NCBI GenBank assembly: GCA_964017125.1
Contig: OZ024902.1
Location: 54,575,267 to 54,639,266 of the forward strand
Direction: 5' to 3'
DNA from: Flabesymbios commensalis
Taxonomy: Eukaryota; Annelida; Polychaeta; Terebellida; Flabelligeridae
Length of the DNA: 64,000 bases
The translations under genes and the position numbers were made by a program. Below are positions 59,801-64,000 of this stretch, piece after piece (the stretch's first letter is position 1; each line of letters begins with the position of its first letter). The notes beneath the pieces are model-generated. The model was not told the origin of the DNA, ran no database searches, and saw only the letters and a list, made by a program, of their open reading frames with translations.

Positions 59801-62555
59801 GGGAATTTCGTAAAATTTGGGTGAATATTTCAAAAGTTAGCCCATTTGACATGTAATGGAATTTCGAGAGTGAGGCTGAATGATATCAATGGGTTATAGA
59901 GGAGCGTCATAATTTGAAATTTACTACATGGTAATGGTCTAACTATGGAACTACATAATTTCATTCCCTGAAATTTTCAGGGTAGTTGCCGTAAGACTAG
60001 AAAATAATGCTTGCAAAATTTCATGACAATCGGACATGTCACAATAATTGCTTGAGCAATTAGCGAAAAACATGCAGCGCATAAGTGACAGATTTTAATA
60101 GTCGTTTTATTAGTGGGACCCGGAGCTCTTTTGCGGTTTGTCATTTTTAAACATCCAACCTGATCCAACCTGATCAGGGTTTGTAAATGTTTGATTTCAA
60201 ATTAAACTTACAAGTAATTTTCAACCACTTGAGTCAAGTGATTGAAAATTTGTATATAAATTAACTTGGCAGGAATCACTTAAAACCCTTTAAGCCCTCA
60301 CGATGCATTGAAGCATCATTTTACATCCCTGAAAACAGACTTAATTTTCCTCTTAACTAAAGGTTTTAGAACAAAAATTTCCATGAAACTGGTTCACCAA
60401 TACATAGCATTTTTTTGTAATTTTTAAACCACATCAAATCATCTTCATCCACTACAAGTCGAGAATTGCGACAGCAATTCGCGGCTTGTAGTGGATGAAG
60501 ATGACAATGTTATATTCAGGCTTGAAAGGGTTAAAAACAAGCCAACTGGGATGGTGAGATTTCAAAGAAAATTTCATGTTGCAATGTGATTACAATAAAT
60601 TCAGAAAGGTTCATGAGAAATATAAGCCGACCTATCATTAATCTCAGTCCTTGGTCAGGTGGACCGCCAAGCTATACCAAGCGGCCAAGTTCAAGGACGT
60701 GTGAAAATCTGAGACAGAAGCTGAGATGGTTTCCCGGGGCTGGCATTTGACGGGTTCATCTACCGGGCATCTCAGTGCTGAGGATACCCCCCCCCCCCTC
60801 CCAAACACCGAACACGCTGAAATGCGGAGACGCGGGAAAAGGGCCGAAACCCTAAGGCAATTAATGAAATGAATCGGTCAAAGACGCGGGAATAGGCTAA
60901 CGCGCGAATTCCATTGCAAAGATCCCTGCATTAGAAGCAACTATACCACGATTCACATTCACCGTGGTGGATGAATTTCGCCGATTACTCCGTCAATTCT
61001 TAATCAATTTTCATGAAATTTTACACACACTATTTTCCATTCATGTCGTGACTACCCTGAAAGTTTCGCGGAGTTTTGATAAGTATTTTAAAAGTTAGAC
61101 TATTTGACATGTAGTAAATAAATAAAAATGTTGCCCTCTATAAAGCCATTAGCTTCGTCTCAGAATTTTATTACATGTCAAATGGTCTAACTTCTACAAT
61201 ACTTATCAAAATTTCGCGAAATTTTCAGGGTAGTTACGACATTAATGGAAAATAGTGTGTGTGAAATTTCATGAAAATTGGTTGAGAATTGACTGAGAAA
61301 TCCGCGAAATTCAATAATCCTGGTTGATGAATTTAATGTGAATCTGACTATAATAAAAACTATTATCAGAGGAATGCAAATAAGACGAAGGCCTCTAGTA
61401 TGAACGTTTTAAACCACCTCTAAATATTATGGACCCGTTCAGAATTGTATTTATTAAAATTTCAGAATTATTGACACTAGTTTATAAAATACCAAACAGG
61501 GCTGAAAACGTGCTGATTTAATGATAAAATAAGTAAAAAAAATAAGGAAATAATGCCCCACAGTCACTACTACTCGTGAAGTAAATTGGTGTCGTGATAT
61601 AACGTCTCAGCAAACACAAAACCAAACAACATCTGTACAACGTCGGCCTAACTTCTGCCAAACACTGCACAAATGCCACCCACACAAATGCTTTGTGTTT
61701 GCTGGAATAGGGTCTGTTACTCCCCAGCAAACATGGGACGTTGGTTTACAGTTGGCAAAGTTGGGCCAATGTCTAATGTTTGAGGGTCTGCGGACATCTT
61801 GGGGAATGACGCACTTTCACGGACTCCCTGGCCATGATCGTGAATATGGCTATAGGCCATAGGCCAAATACATTGATGTTTAACTAACAAGTTGAGTTAT
61901 TACCGATCAGTAGAGGATATAATTATGATAAAATTATTGTATCATACACTACACTGGTGGGCACTAATGGAGCACCTTCGTGATAGTCAATGGTATACCA
62001 GTGGTATAGGGAGGCGCGCCTCTATAGGCCTACATGCTATATAGCATTTATACGTATGTTATAGGCCAACTACCCAGCAAACACGAGGCGCTGAGCCAAT
62101 GTTGTTTTAATGTTGGGCCGACGTCGAAGACGGCGGGCCAACATTAAAACAACATTGGATCAACGCCTCGCGTTTGCTGGGCAAGTAAGTACATACGGCG
62201 CTTGTGGCTAGACTGAGGTATGCGAGCCCAATAAGTGTAAAGTTTGATGCGCAAATTCCTACCTTTCACGATTCAGCAAACTTATCCGTTCGCGGGGGAT
62301 CTTAAGTCTTCTGCTGATCACCTTTTTAAGTCCTTCCACAGTTTCATTTTTGGACACTTGCAGTGTGAATTGACCCCCGGTCGTGGGACAGACGTGTATG
62401 CTCCACATATTTGTAGTGGTCCTGTGCGAGACGGGTGCAACGCAATGCGATGGCGACGTGGGTGCACCACCCTCTGCCGCGTTATTGGAAGAGTGTACAC
62501 TGCTAGTTCTGGATGCACTGGTTGTGTCCATTTTCTCGCTTGCGTTCGATTCCAT
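38212..62555 (-). CDS. MIDN: midnolin homolog, seven-exon gene (whole spliced locus)
   Basis: Spliced coding model: 62555-62263, 59509-59422, 57556-57500, 47932-47369, 46988-46841, 41760-41581, 38615-38212. It totals 1731 nt, 577 codons plus a TGA. Every junction is GT-AG and the phases (2, 0, 0, 0, 1, 1) join without a break. The product reads in order: an N-terminal ubiquitin-like domain (about residues 50-123), a first Catch segment with [20 protein letters not shown] (about 148-167), a long Ser/Thr/Pro-rich stretch, a poly-Ala run, a second Catch segment with KPGAIIES and [13 protein letters not shown], and a C-terminal basic helix with the tail CVA. Human midnolin has the same order in about 468 residues. 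Known of the family: it is a proteasome-associated protein that captures unstructured segments of nuclear proteins, including immediate-early transcription factors, and promotes degradation without ubiquitin. Start and splice sites are inferred by homology. Untranslated exons were not identified. Confidence 0.93.
38823..39066 (+). mobile_element. family B TTAA MITE (MIDN intron 6)
   Basis: TTAA then CCCTTTAAGTCCCC...GGCTTGAAAGGG then TTAA. Stem CATCTTCATCCACTACAAG and mirror, loop AATTGCGACAGCAATT. Confidence 0.9.
39689..39932 (+). mobile_element. family B TTAA MITE (MIDN intron 6)
   Basis: TTAA then CCCTTTAAGCCC...GGCTTGAAAGGG then TTTAA; same orientation as the copy 620 bp upstream. Confidence 0.9.
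39935..41580. other. MIDN intron 6 remainder
   Basis: A family A fragment at about 40660-40715 (CTCAGTAAACACGAGACATT). Otherwise no feature was recognised; the minus-strand frame at 40741-40929 has no support as an exon. Confidence 0.4.
41581..41760 (-). CDS. MIDN: MIDN coding exon 6: second Catch segment
   Basis: 180 nt, completing Gly384 and coding residues 385-443. It reads [20 protein letters not shown] then [14 protein letters not shown], matching human [20 protein letters not shown]. After that comes a short Arg/His-rich stretch ending RSRPKSI. The donor is ATAG|GTAAAG. The acceptor is CTTCAG, with an AAT/TTA trinucleotide array starting 29 bases further into the intron. Confidence 0.92.
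41789..41873 (+). repeat. (AAT)n microsatellite
   Basis: About 28 perfect units. It lies in MIDN intron 5 beginning 29 bases from the exon 6 acceptor, where the pyrimidine tract would be expected. Confidence 0.97.
41907..42134 (+). mobile_element. family D TTAA MITE (MIDN intron 5)
   Basis: TTAA then CCCTTAGAGCACTG...GTGCTCTTAGGG then TTAA. Stem around GATCGCGGTAGCGAGAC. Confidence 0.9.
42805..42908. repeat. family A foldback (CATTTGTATAA subtype)
   Basis: Altered left end CCACAAACGGTTGTACAG; the right end GTGCTTACTGGG is kept. Confidence 0.75.
43258..43500 (-). repeat. P-family element with duplicated arm (MIDN intron 5)
   Basis: Body in reverse (GGTTTTTTCAATTTTAAGTC), then the head palindrome, whose second arm (CGTCAGATTCTGACGTATAA) is repeated once more. 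It ends GCGCTGAAAGGG followed by TTAA, so this family also fits the TTAA group. Confidence 0.78.
43505..44495. other. MIDN intron 5 segment, no feature seen
   Basis: Overlapping short frames on both strands at 43569-43868 have no recognisable motif. Confidence 0.4.
44500..44591. repeat. family A foldback
   Basis: CCCAGCAAACACGAGACACT...ACATTGGCTCGTG around AGTCGGAGACGA; the right terminus is lost. Confidence 0.8.
45162..45236. repeat. family A foldback core (GTTGTTTTAATG subtype)
   Basis: TTGACCCAGTGTTGTTTTAA with mirror around GACGTCGAAGACGGC; the terminal CCCAGCAAACAC is missing on both sides. Confidence 0.8.
45806..45915. repeat. family A foldback with unusual arms
   Basis: ACGATGCATTAGGTCAATGC and ATTATTTCAATGCATCGT; the outer pair GATGCATT / AATGCATC is specific to this copy. 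Confidence 0.85.
46086..46450. mobile_element. long palindromic TTAA MITE (MIDN intron 5)
   Basis: Arms of about 155 bases around a spacer of about 45, outer ends AGGGACTGGCCCAGGCTAAA and mirror, TTAA on both sides (46082-46085 and 46451-46454). The arms are about 95 percent matched by eye. Confidence 0.92.
46841..46988 (-). CDS. MIDN: MIDN coding exon 5: poly-Ala and start of second Catch segment
   Basis: 148 nt, residues 335-383 plus one base of codon 384. It reads [13 protein letters not shown], a second alanine run, then [20 protein letters not shown] and FSG; human has RKPGAVIESFVNHAPGVFSG. The acceptor is a tandem CAGCAG, so the exon could also begin three bases later at 46985, giving one glutamine fewer. 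Vertebrate midnolin also carries an alanine run, but further upstream in the linker. Confidence 0.92.
47140..47258 (-). repeat. family D-like MITE fragment (MIDN intron 4)
   Basis: The hairpin AGTCATTTGAAGTTGTG with mirror and GTCCCAATATATATCAGTG match the D element in reverse; both termini are decayed. Confidence 0.65.
47369..47932 (-). CDS. MIDN: MIDN coding exon 4: first Catch segment and Ser-rich linker
   Basis: 564 nt, residues 147-334. It opens [20 protein letters not shown] and continues MMFVQLQL, nearly the same as human [20 protein letters not shown], the first half of the Catch region. The rest is low complexity: an eight-serine run at about residues 183-190, more Ser/Thr/Pro, then a predicted helix ending GDAATQMAQ. 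The donor is CACAG|GTAAAC. The acceptor lies against the end of a foldback MITE (see 47936-48055). Confidence 0.93.
47936..48055. repeat. family A-like foldback abutting the MIDN exon 4 acceptor
   Basis: The left end CCAACAAACACAAAACC is a variant of the family terminus, the core is GACCAGCATCGTAGACGTTG, and the right end is TAGCTGGG. On the minus strand the terminus reads GTGTTTGTTGG and runs straight into the CAG of the exon 4 acceptor (47935-47933). Confidence 0.7.
48060..49540. other. MIDN intron 3 segment, no feature seen
   Basis: No repeat or exon recognised. Confidence 0.4.
49541..49645. repeat. hairpin-forming inverted repeat (MIDN intron 3)
   Basis: Arms 49541-49573 and 49613-49645 match at 32 of 33 positions (GAGTCAGTGGTATATGGGGA). 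An inner stem AACGTATAT / ATATACGTT continues it after a 9 base bulge. Confidence 0.88.
49650..50420. other. MIDN intron 3 segment
   Basis: A degenerate family A remnant at about 50325-50415 (ACCTAGTGTTGGCTCAAAG). Nothing else was seen. Confidence 0.4.
50422..50528. repeat. family A foldback
   Basis: CCAACAGACACGAGACACTG...ACGTCTCGTGTTTGCTGG around GCGTCACAGATGC. Confidence 0.88.
50530..51610. other. MIDN intron 3 segment, no feature seen
   Basis: No repeat, RNA gene or exon recognised. Confidence 0.4.
51616..51733. repeat. near-perfect 52 bp-arm hairpin (MIDN intron 3)
   Basis: Arms 51616-51667 and 51682-51733 match at 50 of 52 positions; the 14 base loop is itself mostly self-complementary (GATGGCCATC). 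No family member elsewhere in the window. Confidence 0.93.
51735..53450. other. MIDN intron 3 segment with a perfect 62 bp tandem pair
   Basis: 52341-52402 is repeated exactly at 52403-52464 (starts TGTATATAGGTATAGATGAG). The rest is AT-rich without recognised features. Confidence 0.6.
53454..53503 (+). repeat. two 25 bp tandem units
   Basis: AAACCCCCGCGCC(T/A)AAACACCTCT(T/C), two units differing at two positions. Confidence 0.85.
53505..53725 (+). repeat. family E MITE with GATCGCGGTAGCGAGA hairpin
   Basis: Starts AACCGTTTGCCTGCTGAGCA; hairpin CAACCACTTGAGGTTGTG and mirror; ends near AACTTGGCAGGA. Shares TTTTCAACCACTTGAG and TTAAATTAAACAAATAAG-like words with 60175-60274. The termini are uncertain. 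Confidence 0.6.
54006..54114. repeat. family A foldback (GTTGTTTTAATG subtype)
   Basis: CCCAGCAAACACGAGGCG...ATTGGCTGGG around GACGTCGAAGACGGC. Confidence 0.88.
54436..54529. repeat. family A foldback, core replaced
   Basis: AAAACACGAGATATTGATTC and GAATCAATATTGGGTCAATA pair, but the usual GACGTCGAAGACGTC-type centre is missing. Confidence 0.65.
55013..55121. repeat. family A foldback (GTTGTTTTAATG subtype)
   Basis: CCCAGCGGAAACGAGGCG...GTGTTCGCTGGG; the inner arms around GACGTCGAAGACGGC-like centre (CCGTCGAAGACGGC) pair almost perfectly. Confidence 0.9.
55125..55818. other. MIDN intron 3 segment, no feature seen
   Basis: Nothing recognised. Confidence 0.35.
55820..55922. repeat. family A foldback
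   Basis: GGGCCGTGTAACCAATGTCG and mirror around CCGTCTGCGACGC; the left terminus is lost, the right reads GTGACTGCTGGG. Confidence 0.8.
55950..56057. repeat. family A foldback (CATTTGTATAA subtype)
   Basis: CCCAGCAAACACAAACATTT...CGTGTTTAATGGG around CGCCTTCGACG. Confidence 0.88.
56060..57240. other. MIDN intron 3 segment, no feature seen
   Basis: Nothing recognised. Confidence 0.35.
57243..57377. repeat. chimeric family A element (MIDN intron 3)
   Basis: The left half is the GTTGAATCAA subtype (CCCAGCAGACACAAGACATC). The right half is the CATTTGTATAA subtype (CTTCGACGTTGGCCCAAC, then AATGTTATACAAAATG). The two halves do not pair with each other. It ends 123 bases from MIDN exon 3. Confidence 0.8.
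57500..57556 (-). CDS. MIDN: MIDN coding exon 3: short linker helix
   Basis: A 57 nt micro-exon, 19 codons, [19 protein letters not shown], residues 128-146. Human midnolin has SRPEQSVMQALESLTETQ at the same place, directly before VSDFLSGRSP. The acceptor is TTTTCAG and the donor CAG|GTGAGT; both phases are 0. The exon is too short to stand out without the homology. Confidence 0.9.
57958..58063. repeat. family A foldback (MIDN intron 3-side of exon 3 to exon 2 interval)
   Basis: Lies in intron 2. CTAGCAAACACCAGACCTTG...GGTCGTGTTTGCCAG around GCGTCGCAGACGG. Confidence 0.85.
58065..59420. other. MIDN intron 2 segment
   Basis: A run of 13 C at 59189-59201 next to a G-rich patch. No exon or repeat recognised; the opposing frames at 58705-59025 have no motif. 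Confidence 0.4.
59422..59509 (-). CDS. MIDN: MIDN coding exon 2: end of the Ubl domain
   Basis: 88 nt, residues 98-127, reading [20 protein letters not shown] then LPNVESGLV. It aligns with human LSSGKLQDLGVTDGSKLTLV plus PTVEAGLM. The acceptor is a T-run followed by CAG and the donor is GTG|GTAAGT. Phase 2 on entry and 0 on exit fit both neighbours exactly. Confidence 0.92.
59641..60274 (+). repeat. family E MITE interrupted by a family G foldback (MIDN intron 1)
   Basis: E-type start CCCTTTGGCTGCTGATCACG and E-type end (60175-60274: TTTTCAACCACTTGAGTCAA, TTAACTTGGCAGGAAT). Between them, about 59665-60075, is a diverged inverted repeat related to 60951-61348 (AAAGTTAGCCCATTTGACAT facing ATGGTAATGGTCTAACT). 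Confidence 0.5.
60286..60530 (+). mobile_element. family B TTAA MITE (MIDN intron 1)
   Basis: CCCTTTAAGCCCTCACG...GGCTTGAAAGGG then TTAA; same hairpin as the other B copies. Confidence 0.9.
60535..60950. other. MIDN intron 1 segment
   Basis: A run of 12 C at 60787-60798; otherwise nothing recognised. Confidence 0.4.
60951..61348. repeat. family G foldback, 170 bp arms (MIDN intron 1)
   Basis: GATTCACATT...AATGTGAATC outer ends. The arms share AATTTTCATGAAATTT, ACTATTTTCCATTCATG and TATTTGACATGTAGTAA with their mirrors; the spacer is about 45 bases. Confidence 0.85.
61606..61706. repeat. family A foldback (CATTTGTATAA subtype), decayed
   Basis: TCAGCAAACACAAAACC...GCTTTGTGTTTGCTGG; the inner arms are poorly matched. 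A half element follows at 61722-61790. Confidence 0.7.
62073..62181. repeat. family A foldback (GTTGTTTTAATG subtype)
   Basis: CCCAGCAAACACGAGGCGCT...GCGTTTGCTGGG around GACGTCGAAGACGGC. The arms pair nearly throughout. It sits 82 bases from the donor of MIDN exon 1. Confidence 0.92.
62263..62555 (-). CDS. MIDN: MIDN coding exon 1: start and most of the Ubl domain
   Basis: Residues 1-97 plus two bases of codon 98. The protein starts [10 protein letters not shown], has a Ser/Thr-rich leader of about 49 residues, then the ubiquitin-like fold begins at [18 protein letters not shown] and runs through [20 protein letters not shown], which matches the human ETVEGLKRLLSQRLKVPRER segment closely. 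The donor reads AAAG|GTAGG. The ATG at 62555 is the first one ahead of the domain in this frame, and leader length is similar to that of vertebrates. A non-coding first exon upstream is possible. Confidence 0.92.
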
Positions 62556-63060
62556 GTTGGTCTGTGTCAGGGTGTGACGTGGTCGTGCTGACCTACTAGG
62601 CCTAATATTATAGGCTTAATAAAGCGACTGTGCTGGTATCTTGGTTCAAAGGTGACTGCTTTGTATCTAAACCTCAAGATCAAACAAGCTCGTTTACTTT
62701 GTGAATATAACCTTTGTATTGATGTAGATGATTGGGACAATTTCTCATTTGTATTGTAAGCTGGTAGATTTAGGTTACCAAAAATGTTATCTCTTACGGG
62801 GGGCTTACACAAGCAAGCTATGAAAATTAAATTGTAGCTGTTCCTGGTGTTCTTGTCTGGTGGTCGACAGCTTGTGGTGGCAGGTTACTGACTCCCGCCA
62901 AAGCTTGATGCCAGCAATATAGACCTAGAGCTCCTGAGGGTATAGAGGAGGGGGGGAGGTGCCAAGACGTCAGTTGTAGGCTAACAGCACCACAACTCCA
63001 CACTACACACCAGCTCGGAATGGCTAGCTGGAGGGCTGGCATTCACTTTAATATTCGCGG
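62556..63060 (-). promoter_or_regulatory. MIDN upstream flank, no core promoter recognised
   Basis: The 500 bases before the MIDN start codon hold no clear TATA box or initiator. A purine-rich run lies near 62940-62960. A perfect cAMP-response palindrome TGACGTCA occurs at 63490-63497, about 940 bases upstream. Chance occurrence of the latter is quite possible, because ACGTC words are common in this window. Confidence 0.2.
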
Positions 63061-63061
63061 G

Positions 63062-63290
63062 ACGGGTAGCCTACGTGTATCGAGTGGCAGGGTGGGGTAC
63101 ACAGTTTTCAATCCCTGGTGCGTTCGATCCACAGCAAGCCGCTGGTAAGAGCAGAAGGTCGTCCTTGCTTGGACGAAAACCCTACACACCCCCCACCCTT
63201 AACTATGTGAATGCCCGCCATCGCCAATCAGCTGACGGGCGATACCATGTGGCGGGGGAGGCCGCCCGGATGCACGTCCCCCATCGCCAT
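63062..63290 (+). repeat. possible tRNA-derived SINE
   Basis: TAGCCTACGTG fits an A box and GCGTTCGATCC, about 50 bases on, fits a B box; the rest (GGACGAAAACCCTACAC) gives no reading frame of known type. It is a single copy here, so this is tentative. Confidence 0.3.
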
Positions 63291-63332
63291 TACCAAGCGG
63301 GCCGTATCGGATTTTCTGACAGTACACACAGC

Positions 63333-63392
63333 CCCGTGACTATACAGCGCACGTTGGGGGCGAACCCCCACCGTGCGCTGTATAGTCACGGG
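63333..63392. repeat. 28 bp-arm hairpin
   Basis: Arms 63333-63360 and 63365-63392 match at 27 of 28 positions (CCCGTGACTATACAGCGCAC and mirror); the loop is CGAA. Confidence 0.93.
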
Positions 63393-63394
63393 CC

Positions 63395-64000
63395 AGCATA
63401 CCGATAACTGGCATGGCGACGTGCCAGTATCCCCTTGTGTTGTTGTCGATCCCCTCCACACAAAGCCAGTCAGGACTTTCTCATCGCATTGACGTCACTG
63501 GCCGACCCGGGTCATATAAACACTTGAATGAAAAGGGCATCTTCTGCGGCTTGGCATTTACGCTCAGCTATTCTACCGCCAACGACCGGTTCAGGTTCGT
63601 CCCTATCGACTCGCAGGTATATAGAGGCCTACTTGGGATTAAAACAGTTTTTTTATATAGATTACACAACCACACTGGCCGGATGTGATTACGATTAGGT
63701 CCTTTCGGGTCTGCCATTGATTATTGTAGTCGATATCATTCTGCGTGCCAGCAGGCAGAACGTTTCCATCGTTACCACTCAAGAAAAAGCCCACAGGACT
63801 CTGTGTGTGTGTGAGCGGTTCATGCGAAGACTGCAGACGTAATCAATTCTTGTTATTGTCAATAGATCTGAAAATGAAAGGGCAATCTTCACATTGCACA
63901 TGACAAAGTAAACACTTTTAATTTGGTGACGATGAAACTCTGCATAATGACATATTTTGGTGATATAATTGAAAAAAAAATACCGTACTAACGTTATTGT
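63395..64000. other. no feature seen
   Basis: Contains the TGACGTCA palindrome at 63490-63497 and a TG run at 63801-63812. No gene recognised. Confidence 0.35.

Noticed and set aside
93-62181. Repeated palindromes as a CRISPR array
   Set aside because: The units are dispersed transposons in animal DNA, with no regular spacing or spacers.
62567-62812. Minus-strand frame starting MCKPP, a word that also occurs in human midnolin
   Set aside because: It lies upstream of the MIDN start, the resemblance is five residues only, and the real C-terminal region is in exon 7.
63075-63461. Opposing open frames with similar peptides on both strands
   Set aside because: The similarity is created by the hairpin at 63333-63392, not by coding constraint.

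Overview
This is animal nuclear DNA: it is AT-rich, has long introns, and is packed with miniature transposons, SINEs and a decayed LINE. One protein-coding gene can be supported, a homolog of midnolin (MIDN), so the source is a metazoan. The repeat content (very many short foldback elements, 5S- and tRNA-derived SINEs, TAGGCCTA-like words) looks like a marine invertebrate, perhaps a non-vertebrate deuterostome, but no marker fixes the species or phylum.

Left part (1-15 kb): a diverged direct segmental duplication. Positions 1 to about 6450 align with about 8817 to 14765. The two copies share foldback elements and differ by insertions, a deletion, a local tandem repeat and one TTAA transposon that sits at the same site in opposite orientations. 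A 5S-rRNA-derived SINE, a P-family element and a GTTCAT-rich repeat lie in the spacer. No gene was found here.

Middle part (15-38 kb): intergenic repeats. These include copies of a two-headed tRNA SINE, a 1.7 kb CCTGT-type pentamer satellite, three copies of a near-perfect 75 bp hairpin, a 5'-truncated CR1/L2-like LINE with a YADD reverse-transcriptase box, a 2.1 kb element with long inverted ends made of TTTCGGAC repeats, a 1.2 kb element with TATGCCTCCGCC ends, and several TTAA-flanked MITE families.

Right part (38-62.6 kb): the MIDN gene on the minus strand, seven coding exons over 24.3 kb, 577 codons by my splice model. Midnolin binds proteasomes and delivers nuclear proteins for ubiquitin-independent degradation. 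The ubiquitin-like domain, both halves of the Catch region and the C-terminal basic helix can be read. Its introns carry many MITEs and hairpins; one MITE end lies against an acceptor site. Beyond 62.6 kb is upstream flanking sequence with a possible SINE and a strong hairpin.

Two repeat themes dominate. The first is a family of about 100 bp foldbacks ending in CCCAGCAAACAC (called family A here), in which the two arms of each copy match each other better than they match other copies. The second is a set of mutually dissimilar MITEs (families B, C, D, F, P and a long palindrome) that mostly begin CCCTT and are flanked by TTAA, the pattern of piggyBac-type elements; most carry an internal hairpin. 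All coordinates and alignments were made by eye.
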